Under the pieces are notes generated by a model that was not told the DNA's origin, did no database searches, and saw only the letters and a program-made list of their open reading frames with translations. A DNA stretch of 64,000 nt. Source: DATIYF01 sp035517775. GTDB taxonomy: Bacteria; Acidobacteriota; Terriglobia; Terriglobales; Acidobacteriaceae. How positions within the stretch are numbered: the stretch's first letter is position 1; every line of letters starts with the position of its first letter. The stretch spans positions 62,001 to 126,000 of the forward strand of contig DATIYF010000045.1 of the NCBI GenBank assembly GCA_035517775.1. Reading direction: 5' to 3'. The translations under genes were made by a program, and so were the position numbers. Shown here piece by piece: positions 17,712-25,786 of this stretch.

Positions 17712-18584
17712 ATGCAATCCGCCTCTCATTCTGACATTGTTCGCTCGGGCCACATCTGTTCGCTGACCTGCGACGATGGCTACGAATTGCGCTATCGCCA
17801 CTGGCCGGCGCGCGGTACAGCCACGGGAACAATCATCCTGGTGAATGGCATGATGAGCCATTCGGGGTGGTTTCTCGAGCTGGCGGAGTTGCTCTCAGGT
17901 TTGGGGTTGAACGTCATTGGCGCCGACCGCCGCGGCACGGGCATGAACCAGATCAGCCGCGGGGATGCGCCTTCGGGCCCAGCGTTGGTCTCCGATCTGT
18001 TTCAACTCGTCGAAATCGAGGCCGCCGGGCTTCCGGCTTATCTTGTTGGATGGAGCTGGGGCGCAATTCCGGCGGTGCACGCGGCTCTCGAGCTCGGCAC
18101 CCAGCTCAGTGGCCTGGTGCTTTTGGCGCCTGGATTATTTCCCGCTGCCGAGGTTCGGCGGGTTGTGGCCCAGGAGTACGCGGCCCGGGGCGATATGCCG
18201 GATGACTTCCCCGGCTTGCCCTCGCCCCTGACCCCGGAAATGTTTTCCGGCCGCGAAGACGTGCGCGAATTCATTCGCCACGACTTGCTCACGCAGCGCG
18301 CCTTTACACCCCGCTTTTTCCGTATCAGCGGAGAAATGTCTTTTTCGGCCAACCTCCGTCTCCCTCAGTTAAGACTTCCAGTGCTTCTTCTCCTGGCATC
18401 GCAGGACCAGACCGCCGACAACCAACGCACCTTGAAGGCCATTCAGCGGCTGGACTCGTCCCTGGCTACGATCGCGACCCTCGAGTGCCAGCACGCCATG
18501 CAATTCGAGGCCCCCGGCCAGATCACAAACCACATCGAACTCTGGATGCGCCGTTGCGCTCAACCACTGAAGCACTCCGCCTAG
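17712..18584 (+). CDS. Alpha/beta hydrolase (lysophospholipase/thioesterase-like)
   Basis: This 290-residue hydrolase has the nucleophile elbow GWSWG (S115), probable acid D232 in ASQDQTADN and His 261 in ECQHAMQFEAP. No signal peptide is seen, so it is cytoplasmic. It lies between the SDR and the GH3 gene (12-base gap to the latter). In this operon it could release an acyl product from the carrier protein or act as a MenH-like lyase; sequence alone does not choose. Confidence 0.85.
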   Translation: MQSASHSDIVRSGHICSLTCDDGYELRYRHWPARGTATGTIILVNGMMSHSGWFLELAELLSGLGLNVIGADRRGTGMNQISRGDAPSGPALVSDLFQLVEIEAAGLPAYLVGWSWGAIPAVHAALELGTQLSGLVLLAPGLFPAAEVRRVVAQEYAARGDMPDDFPGLPSPLTPEMFSGREDVREFIRHDLLTQRAFTPRFFRISGEMSFSANLRLPQLRLPVLLLLASQDQTADNQRTLKAIQRLDSSLATIATLECQHAMQFEAPGQITNHIELWMRRCAQPLKHSA

Positions 18585-18596
18585 AAAATTACCGCC

Positions 18597-20246
18597 ATGA
18601 TGAACAACACTACTGCAGACCAACTACGATCGCGCTTCCGTTCGGCCAACCCCGAGGCGGCGCAGCGCGAGGCGCTTTTGCGGCGCGTCATTCGCCCCAA
18701 CGAAACCTGCGAATACGGCAGGGCGCACGGCTTTCCCTCGATCCAATCGGTGCGCGATTTCCAGGGCGCGGTCAGAATCTGCAACTACGAAGGCTTTCGC
18801 TCTTACGTGGACCGCATGGTTCGCGGCGAGCAAGGCGTGCTGGTTTCAGAGCCGGTCCGCCGCTTCTTCATCACCAGCGGTTCCACCGCTCTGCCCAAGT
18901 ACATTCCGCTCAACAGCGGCTTCATCCGCGATAAATGGCGCGCCTTCCAGACCTACTGGAGCATGGTTCGCGGCGACCATCCGGAGATGGTCCGCGGCCA
19001 TCTGATCGCCAACTTTTCCGATGGAAGCCAGGAGCAAACCGCGCCCGGCGGCGCACTCTGCGGTTCGGAAAGCTCCTTCTGGAACGCCTTCGGCGGCGGC
19101 GACCGCACCCAGCAATATCCGCTGCCGCGCGAAATCCTTAAAATTTCCGACGCCGAAGCCCGTTACTACACCATTGCCCGCGTGCTGCTGGAAAGCAATG
19201 TCTCCGTGCTCATGACTCTGAATCCGAGTACGATTGTGCGCCTGTTGGAAGTTCTGGCAACCTACGGCGACCTTCTCGAGGAAGATATCAAGCGCGGCGG
19301 CCTCTCTGCCGCCATGGCCGTGGAACCGCAAATCCGCCAATACGTCGCCGCCCGCTATCGGGGCAGCCCGCTGCGCGCCGAGCAGCTGCGGTCAGTCTTG
19401 AGCAACAAGCTGCCGCTGGCCAATCTCTGGCCTGACCTGCAATTGGCCATCTGCTGGCGCAGTCCCATGGTGCGGCCCTACCTCGATCTGCTCGAGCAAT
19501 CTCTTGGCGCCGTTCCCCAGAGGGATTACATCACTATGGCTTCAGAGGGCATCATCGCCGTTCCCTATGAAGATGGCGTCAGCGGCGGCGCCCTGGCCGT
19601 AGAAACTCACTTCTACGAGTTCATCCCGGCGGAGCTCGCCGATCATCAGGATCCTCCCACGCTGCTGGCTCACGAGATCGAAGCCGGCAAAAAATATGTC
19701 GTCGTTCTCAGCACTTCGGGCGGGCTCTACCGTTACAACATCGGCGATGTGGTGCAGGTAAGAGATTTCATCGGCGCCACGCCGGTAATCGAATTTCTCC
19801 ACCGCACCGGGCACACCTGCTCTTTAACCGGTGAAAAACTCACCGAAGACCAGGTCGCGCACGCCATCCACGGCGCGGCCTCGCGGCTTGGCCTGCCCTT
19901 GCGCGCCTTCACCCTGTGCCCCATCTTCAAGCCATTCCCGCACTATGCGCTCATCGCCGAAGTGGAAGACGCCCCTGAGCGCGAACTCTTGATTCGCTTT
20001 CTGATGGAAATGGATCGCGACCTGGGCTGCCGCAACGTCGAATATCACTCCAAGCGCTCGTCTCATCGTCTCGGCGCGCCGGAATTCTACATCGTGCCCG
20101 CGGGCAGCTATGCGGCGCTGCAGCAGCGCAAGGTCCAGGCCGGCGTCAGTGACGCTCAGGTAAAGCTCTCCTGCCTCACGCGCGATCCCAAGTGGCCCGC
20201 GCAGTTCGAAATCATTGATCAAGTCTCATGCGAATTAGCAGCGTAA
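18597..20246 (+). CDS. GH3-superfamily acyl-acid amido synthetase-like protein
   Basis: This 549-residue protein has the GH3 (auxin-responsive) architecture. The ATP loop is TSGSTALPKYIP at 93-104, a SEG motif (MASEGIIAVP) lies near 313, and YRYNIGDVV near 378 replaces the A8-type hinge. Plant GH3 enzymes adenylate a carboxylate and form an amide with an amino acid; bacterial members are mostly uncharacterised. The operon also contains a second, unrelated AMP-forming ligase and an ACP, suggesting one enzyme loads the carrier and the other forms an amide. Two ATGs in a row (18597, 18600) mark the start. The 3' end overlaps the next gene by 19 bases. Confidence 0.85.
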   Translation: MMNNTTADQLRSRFRSANPEAAQREALLRRVIRPNETCEYGRAHGFPSIQSVRDFQGAVRICNYEGFRSYVDRMVRGEQGVLVSEPVRRFFITSGSTALPKYIPLNSGFIRDKWRAFQTYWSMVRGDHPEMVRGHLIANFSDGSQEQTAPGGALCGSESSFWNAFGGGDRTQQYPLPREILKISDAEARYYTIARVLLESNVSVLMTLNPSTIVRLLEVLATYGDLLEEDIKRGGLSAAMAVEPQIRQYVAARYRGSPLRAEQLRSVLSNKLPLANLWPDLQLAICWRSPMVRPYLDLLEQSLGAVPQRDYITMASEGIIAVPYEDGVSGGALAVETHFYEFIPAELADHQDPPTLLAHEIEAGKKYVVVLSTSGGLYRYNIGDVVQVRDFIGATPVIEFLHRTGHTCSLTGEKLTEDQVAHAIHGAASRLGLPLRAFTLCPIFKPFPHYALIAEVEDAPERELLIRFLMEMDRDLGCRNVEYHSKRSSHRLGAPEFYIVPAGSYAALQQRKVQAGVSDAQVKLSCLTRDPKWPAQFEIIDQVSCELAA

Positions 20247-21358
20247 TCGCCTACCACATCCGGATTCCCTTTACCTCGGTTTTCGCCCACACCCTGCAGC
20301 GCCGGCGCGCCACCGAGGCGGTCATCCTGATCGTCAAGTCGGAGGCCGGCCACATTGGCGTGGGCGAGGTCTTGCCCCGCCCTTATCTGACCGGCGAAAC
20401 CGTGGAAAGCACTCTGGGCCAGGAAATCCCGGCCCTGGTACAGCGCTGGCTCGGGCGCCGCTTCACCGGACGTGATGACCTGCTGCCAGCCCTGCGCCAG
20501 GAACTCGACCTGAGTGGACGCGCTCTCGCGACGCTGGCCGGCTGGGAGTCTGCAACCCTCGATCTTGCCGGCAAAGCATTTGCCTTTGCGGTGGGCGATG
20601 TGCTCGGGCCCGAAACCGAACCTGAGCTGCCTCCCGGCGTAGTCATAGACTTCGCCGTGGCCACGCACAGCCTGGAAAAACACTGCATGCTGCTTCGCCT
20701 GGCGGGCAAGCGCCACGTCAAAGTAAAAGTCGGGCTGCACGATGACTTGCATCGCCTCACGCTGGTGCAAGGGATATTCGGCCCTGAGCATCCTCTGCGG
20801 CTCGACGCCAACGCCGCCTGGAGCGCGGGGTACGCCGTGGAAGTGCTGCGCACGATGCGCCGCCTCAACATCCGCTCCATCGAACAGCCGGTTCCGGCGC
20901 GCGATCTCGAAGGCATGCGCCGGGTGCGCGAGGAGACCGGCATCGCCGTCGTCGCCGATGAATCCCTCTGCACCCTGGAAGATGCGCAAACCCTGATCGC
21001 TGCGCGTGCCGCCGACGTTTTCAACATTCGCATCGGCAAGTGCGGCGGGCTTCTCGGATCTCGGCGATTGGTTCAACTGGCTAAAGAAAACGGCTTGAGC
21101 TGTCAGCTGGGCGCGCTGGTGGGCGAAACCGGCATCCTTTCACGGGCTGCCGAAATCTTCAGCCGCCGCGTTCCGGGTTTCGAATTTCTCGAAGGCAAGC
21201 GCCAGAACAAGAGTCTGTTGCTCGAAGACATCGTTGAGCTAGCGCCCGAGCAGGAAGCCTCTTCCAAAGGTCTCGGCGTCATTATCAGGAATCTCGACCA
21301 GTGGGTCGTTTCTCCCCCAGTGATCTTCAAAGAAGAACAACAAAGGAGACTTGCATGA
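20228..21358 (+). CDS. Enolase-superfamily enzyme, muconate-lactonizing subgroup (OSBS/dipeptide-epimerase-like)
   Basis: This 376-residue protein keeps the full muconate-lactonizing subgroup catalytic set: the KxK motif in HVKVKVG (about 165-167), metal ligands in LDAN (about 193), EQP (about 219) and ADES (about 245), and the second acid/base Lys in NIRIGKCGG (about 271). The subgroup includes o-succinylbenzoate synthase, N-succinylamino-acid racemase and L-Ala-D/L-Glu epimerase. The residues show an active enzyme but not which reaction. Overlaps with the GH3 gene (19 bases) and the ACP gene (4 bases) make co-translation very likely, so its substrate is probably made in the same pathway. 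Confidence 0.88.
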   Translation: MRISSVIAYHIRIPFTSVFAHTLQRRRATEAVILIVKSEAGHIGVGEVLPRPYLTGETVESTLGQEIPALVQRWLGRRFTGRDDLLPALRQELDLSGRALATLAGWESATLDLAGKAFAFAVGDVLGPETEPELPPGVVIDFAVATHSLEKHCMLLRLAGKRHVKVKVGLHDDLHRLTLVQGIFGPEHPLRLDANAAWSAGYAVEVLRTMRRLNIRSIEQPVPARDLEGMRRVREETGIAVVADESLCTLEDAQTLIAARAADVFNIRIGKCGGLLGSRRLVQLAKENGLSCQLGALVGETGILSRAAEIFSRRVPGFEFLEGKRQNKSLLLEDIVELAPEQEASSKGLGVIIRNLDQWVVSPPVIFKEEQQRRLA

Positions 21359-21648
21359 ATACCGGCGAAACCATTCTCAACTACATCCGCACCCAGCTCT
21401 CGGTTCAGGGCGGCTCCATCGCCATGGATACCAACCTGACTCAGGAGGGCCAGCTCGATTCCACCGCCATGCTGGAGCTCATTCTCTGGGTGGGCGATAC
21501 CTTCAGCCTCAGCATTCAGAACGAGGACTTCACTCCCGAAAATTTCGCTACCCCGCGCAACATTGTCGAGTTCGTCGAGCGGCGGCGGAATGGCGTGGTG
21601 GCCAATGCTCAACCCGGCGGCGCGGTCAGCGCCCTCGGCAACGACTGA
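21355..21648 (+). CDS. Stand-alone acyl carrier protein
   Basis: ATG 21355 overlaps the preceding TGA (ATGA) and is preceded by AAAGGAG at a good distance, giving 97 residues. The phosphopantetheine site is S36 in GQLDSTAMLEL, with hydrophobic helices on either side (ILNYIRTQL, LELILWVGDTF). It differs from the acidic housekeeping AcpP (usually DSLDTVEL) and resembles carrier proteins of natural-product and D-alanylation-type systems. It needs a phosphopantetheinyl transferase encoded elsewhere. The Gly/Ala-rich tail after residue 80 is probably disordered. Confidence 0.9.
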   Translation: MNTGETILNYIRTQLSVQGGSIAMDTNLTQEGQLDSTAMLELILWVGDTFSLSIQNEDFTPENFATPRNIVEFVERRRNGVVANAQPGGAVSALGND

Positions 21649-21675
21649 GCCCGGCTTGCGCATCCGGAGACGCGA

Positions 21676-22809
21676 ATGATTCTATGGGAGCAAACCCGGG
21701 AACTGGCGGCCTGCAAAGTAGCCATCGCCGGCGACTACCTGCCCGCTGGCAGTTTGCAGCCGCGCGATGCCGCAACCTGCCAGGCCATGGCCGAGCAGGC
21801 TCGCGTGCTTTTCGAGGATGCCGACGTGGGCATCGCGAACCTGGAGTCGCCGGTGGATGTCGCGGGCTTGCCTGCGCCACCGAATGGCGGCTTGGGGGCT
21901 ACCCTGGCCGCGCCCGAAGAAACCTTGCACTATCTGAAGGCGCTGCGGGTACAGGCCGTGGGGCTGGCGAACAACCACATCTTCGACTACGGCCTGGCCG
22001 GATTTGAACGCACCCGGGCCGCCCTAGCCAGGAACGGCCTGGTTCCTCTGGGCTGTGGGCGCACCCTTTCCCATCCCCCCGAGGTCTTCGTGTGGGAGTC
22101 GCCCACCGGGGTGCGCGTGGGCTTTTGGGCCGCGGCCAACATCAGCGCGGTTCCGGCCACGGCAACTAAAGCCGGCACCGATGCCGCGAATCTCGAGCGC
22201 GGAAAGATCGCGCTCGCGGCCATGAGCGAGCAGCGCGCGCAGTGCTGCATCGCCCTTTTGCACGCCGGCCTGGAGCGCACGAACTACCCCGAGCCTGCCG
22301 ACGTCGAAATGATGGACGCCTTGGCCCACGCGGGTTTCGCCGTAGTCGCCGCCTGCCATTCCCATCGCATCAGCGGCCATAAGCTGATCAAGACTCAACA
22401 CGGTCACGCGGCTTGCTTCTATGGCCTGGGCAGCATCTCCTCGGGCATGATGTATTCGCCGCTCGAGCGCGAAGGCATCGCCGCCGTCATCGGACTCAAC
22501 GGCCGCGGAGAAGTGGTCCGCATTTCGGCGAATCCGGTCTGGCTCAGCGATTCCGGCTGGGGCGTCGCACCCGGCCCCGAACAAGCTCAGACCACCGGGC
22601 AACGCTTCCTCACCGTCTCTCGCCATATCGAAGACGGCAGCTTCCGCCAGCGCTTCCATGATGACATCAGCAAGGGACTGTTCCGTGGCCAGTTCAGAGA
22701 TATTCGCGCTGCGTTCCGGCAGGCGGGTCTGCAGGGAATTGTGCAGAAGTTCAGCCGCCTGCGGCTGCGCCATCTGAGCCGCGCCATCCACGCCGTTTCG
22801 GCGAAGTAG
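21676..22809 (+). CDS. CapA/PgsA-family metallophosphatase-like protein
   Basis: The 377-residue protein shows the CapA-type calcineurin-like signature: D20 in IAGDYLP, NLESP (55-59), LANNHIFDYG (98-107) and CHSHRISG near 226-233. CapA proteins take part in poly-gamma-glutamate production by an unclear mechanism. Unlike many PgsA proteins it has no N-terminal membrane anchor or signal peptide, so it appears cytoplasmic. A basic C-terminal stretch (about 330-377) is extra. Its place between an ACP and an acyl ligase suggests phosphoester or amide chemistry in a small-molecule pathway rather than capsule synthesis. Confidence 0.85.
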   Translation: MILWEQTRELAACKVAIAGDYLPAGSLQPRDAATCQAMAEQARVLFEDADVGIANLESPVDVAGLPAPPNGGLGATLAAPEETLHYLKALRVQAVGLANNHIFDYGLAGFERTRAALARNGLVPLGCGRTLSHPPEVFVWESPTGVRVGFWAAANISAVPATATKAGTDAANLERGKIALAAMSEQRAQCCIALLHAGLERTNYPEPADVEMMDALAHAGFAVVAACHSHRISGHKLIKTQHGHAACFYGLGSISSGMMYSPLEREGIAAVIGLNGRGEVVRISANPVWLSDSGWGVAPGPEQAQTTGQRFLTVSRHIEDGSFRQRFHDDISKGLFRGQFRDIRAAFRQAGLQGIVQKFSRLRLRHLSRAIHAVSAK

Positions 22810-22827
22810 CACACAGGAGATCAACCA

Positions 22828-24387
22828 ATGCTGCTGTTCGATTTGCTGGCTAATTCGGCGGAGCGCTTCCCGCAGAAAACCGCGCTCATCTTTCCCGGCG
22901 AGAGCATCAGTTTCGCCGCGCTGCAGCGGCAGAGCGGCCAGGTCGCGGCCCGCCTGCGCAGCCTGAACATTGGTCCCGGCAGCCGCGTCGCGATACTTCA
23001 CGAGAATGCTCTGGCCGCGGTGGTCTTTTTCTGGGGCGTGATCAAGAGCGGCGCCCAAGTGGTAGATGTTCCCTGCCTGGCAGGGACAGAAACCATCTCA
23101 GGAATTTTGGCGGAATCGAAACCGCTGGCGCTCGTGGCTTCGCCGCGCCAGCTGCAGCGCCTGGCCAAATCGAGCGAGGAATGGATCCCGCCCATGGTCT
23201 TCACCGCCCAGGCCGTGCCCTCCCCTGTCGCGGGCTGCCGCCATTATTCGCTTGACGAAATCCTGGCCGCAGAGTCCGAACCGTTCCGGCCGCCGCCGAT
23301 TTCCCAAAATGCTGTGGCGCTCATCATCTATACCTCCGGCACCACCGGCCGCCCCAAGGGCGTCATGCTCTCGCACCGCAACCTGATTTCGAACATCACC
23401 TCGGTGAATCAACTGATGGGCTTGACCAGCGACGACAGCATCCTGGTGGTCGTGCCCCTGCACTTTATCCACGGGCGCATGCAGTTGCTCACGCACGCGC
23501 TCATCGGCGGGACCATGGTTTTCTCTGCCGGCTTCCAGTTTCCCCAGTCGGTTGCCGACGAATTGATCAGGCACAAGGTCACGGGCTTTTCCGGCGTCCC
23601 CTATCACTACTCCATGCTGCTCGAGCGCACCAGTCTGCCGGCCGCTCCACCATCCACTCTGCGCTACGTCGTCGTCACTGGCGGTGCCATGGCGCCCCAC
23701 CGCCTGCGAAAGCTTTCTGAAGCTCTGCCCGGCGTGCAAGTCCACATTGGCTACGGCCAGACCGAAACTTCCCCCCGCATCACCAACCTCGCGCCCGCTG
23801 AGGTTTTGACTAAGCCTGGGTCATGCGGCCTCCCCATTCCCGGCGTGCGCGTCGAACTGGTGGAGGGTGATCGAACCTTCTCCGCGCCCGGCGCGGCGGG
23901 CGAGGTTGTGGTCAGCGGCCCCAACGTGATGCGTGGCTACGTCTCGGGCGATGAAATCACCTCAGGCAAGATTGATAGCCGGGGCCGCCTGCATACTGGC
24001 GATCTTGGCCGGTTCGACGAAGAGGGTTACCTCTACCTTCTCGGCCGCAGCTCCGAAATGATCAAGTCCGCCGGCGAACGCGTCTTTCCCCGGGAAATCG
24101 AGGCGGTTCTCGAGGCGCATCCGGCAATTCGCGAGTCGGCGGCCCTCGGAATTCCTGACGAGACTTTAGGCGAGCGCATCGTCGCCTGCGTGGTGCTGCA
24201 TCCGGGAATGCAGGTGAAAAGCGAAGAGATTCGCACCCATTGCCTGAAGTCGCTGCCCGTGGTGCGAGTGCCGCGCGAGATTCATTTCTCCGAGGGCCTG
24301 CCCAAGACCAGCTCGGGCAAAATCAACCGCAGCGGCCTGGCGGCGCACTTCTTTGACATCGGAACGGCGAAAACGTACGCTGCCTAG
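22828..24387 (+). CDS. AMP-forming acyl-CoA/acyl-ACP ligase (ANL superfamily)
   Basis: This 519-residue class I adenylate-forming enzyme has IYTSGTTGRPKG (about 167-178), GYGQTETSP, HTGDLGRFDEEGYLYLLGR and the C-terminal catalytic Lys in TSSGKINR (about 500-507). Closest family ties are to fatty-acyl, 4-coumarate and OSB-CoA ligases. With an adjacent ACP it may load the carrier directly. A ribosome site ACAGGAG precedes ATG 22828. The start of the UbiD-type gene follows the stop by two bases. Confidence 0.9.
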   Translation: MLLFDLLANSAERFPQKTALIFPGESISFAALQRQSGQVAARLRSLNIGPGSRVAILHENALAAVVFFWGVIKSGAQVVDVPCLAGTETISGILAESKPLALVASPRQLQRLAKSSEEWIPPMVFTAQAVPSPVAGCRHYSLDEILAAESEPFRPPPISQNAVALIIYTSGTTGRPKGVMLSHRNLISNITSVNQLMGLTSDDSILVVVPLHFIHGRMQLLTHALIGGTMVFSAGFQFPQSVADELIRHKVTGFSGVPYHYSMLLERTSLPAAPPSTLRYVVVTGGAMAPHRLRKLSEALPGVQVHIGYGQTETSPRITNLAPAEVLTKPGSCGLPIPGVRVELVEGDRTFSAPGAAGEVVVSGPNVMRGYVSGDEITSGKIDSRGRLHTGDLGRFDEEGYLYLLGRSSEMIKSAGERVFPREIEAVLEAHPAIRESAALGIPDETLGERIVACVVLHPGMQVKSEEIRTHCLKSLPVVRVPREIHFSEGLPKTSSGKINRSGLAAHFFDIGTAKTYAA

Positions 24388-24389
24388 CC

Positions 24390-25745
24390 ATGCACGATTT
24401 GCGCGCCTTTCTTGAGCAGGTGCGGCAGGAGCGGCCCCGCGACCTGATCACCGTGAATCGCACGGTGAATCCGAAGTACGAGACCACGGCAATCCTCACC
24501 AAGCTGGAACAGTCGTTTCGCTTTCCGGTTCTGCTGTTCCGCTCGGTGGCAGGTTCGTCGTTTCCGGTTGTCACCAACGTTTGCGGCGCCACCGCGCGGC
24601 TGGCCCTGGCACTGAGCTGCACGGTCGCGGAGTTGCCTCAGGTTTATGCCGCGCGTGTGGCCCAGCCGGTTAGGCCCGAACTCAAACCCCAGGCAGTAGC
24701 GCAGGAGCAGGTGTTCACCGGGAAAGACGTCAACCTGGAATCATTTCCCCGCTTCATCTATCACCAAGGTGACTCCGCGCAGCCTTACATCACCGCCGCC
24801 ATCGTGGTCGCGCGCGATCCCGAGACCGGAAAATCAAATCTCAGCTTCCATCGCCTCATGATCGTTGACCGCAACACCACCGGCATCTTCATGGCCAAAG
24901 GCAAACATCTCGACCAGATCTACAGGAAATATGAGAATGCCGGCGAAGCCATGCCCATCGCCGCTTTTCTGGGGGTGCATCCCGCGCTCTCGCTGGGCGC
25001 GCTCTATTCCGGCCTGGCTGAAACCGAGGAGTACGGCATCATCGGAGGTCTGCAGCAGTCGCCGCTCGCTCTGGTGAAGTGCATTTCCAATGCCCTGCAG
25101 GTGCCCGCCGATGCCGAAATCGTTTTGGAGGGCGCCGTACCTCCGCGCACCCGCATCAACGAGGGTCCCTTCGGCGAATTTACCGGCTACTCGACGGGCA
25201 ACGCGTCCTGCCCCGCATTTCAGGTGCACGCCATCACCACCCGGCGTGAGCCAATTTTTCAGGATATCGTCAGCGGCCACGCCGAGCATCTCGTTCTTCC
25301 CGTCCTCGGCATGGAGCATCATCTCTTGCAGGCTGCCCGCGCTGCCGTGCCCTCCACGGTCAGCGTTCGCGTGCCCTTGCCGCTCACGGTTTTCGCCAGC
25401 CTGCGAAAACAAGACGATACTCAGCCCCGCCGCCTGATCGAGTCACTCCTCTCGAGCGACATTTACGTCAAGCAGGTAGTTGTGGTGGATTCCGACATTG
25501 ACATCTCAGATCTCCGCCAGGTCTCGACCGCCGTGGCTTTGAACGTGCGCCCCGATCGCGATATCCATATTTCTCCACCCTCGCAGGGCACGGAACTGGA
25601 TCCTTCCTGCGACTCGCCCGATGGCATGACTGCCAAGTTCGGCCTCGATGCCACTCGTCCGCTCAACCCCGCGCGCCGCATTGTAAAAAACCGCGTCCCT
25701 CAAGACGTGCTCGATTCGATCAATCTTTCAGAGTTTCTTTCCTGA
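24390..25745 (+). CDS. UbiD-family (prenylated-FMN) decarboxylase
   Basis: This 451-residue protein has the family's hallmark NEGPFGEFTGY (about 256-266), which supplies the catalytic glutamates, and the N-terminal segment GKDVNLESFPRFIYHQGD typical of UbiD. Such enzymes reversibly decarboxylate aromatic or alpha,beta-unsaturated acids with prenylated FMN made by UbiX. No ubiX is found in this window, so the cofactor must come from elsewhere. In this operon a decarboxylation of an aromatic or enoic intermediate is expected. The substrate is unknown. Confidence 0.9.
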   Translation: MHDLRAFLEQVRQERPRDLITVNRTVNPKYETTAILTKLEQSFRFPVLLFRSVAGSSFPVVTNVCGATARLALALSCTVAELPQVYAARVAQPVRPELKPQAVAQEQVFTGKDVNLESFPRFIYHQGDSAQPYITAAIVVARDPETGKSNLSFHRLMIVDRNTTGIFMAKGKHLDQIYRKYENAGEAMPIAAFLGVHPALSLGALYSGLAETEEYGIIGGLQQSPLALVKCISNALQVPADAEIVLEGAVPPRTRINEGPFGEFTGYSTGNASCPAFQVHAITTRREPIFQDIVSGHAEHLVLPVLGMEHHLLQAARAAVPSTVSVRVPLPLTVFASLRKQDDTQPRRLIESLLSSDIYVKQVVVVDSDIDISDLRQVSTAVALNVRPDRDIHISPPSQGTELDPSCDSPDGMTAKFGLDATRPLNPARRIVKNRVPQDVLDSINLSEFLS

Positions 25746-25786
25746 ACAAGCAGCTTGTTGTTCCCGGCAAACCGGCCAAACAAATT

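Noticed and set aside
25745..25759. Small hairpin AACAAG-CAG-CTTGTT after the UbiD-type gene as terminator
   Set aside because: The stem is six bp and there is no T-run; the flavoprotein gene follows immediately in the same direction.
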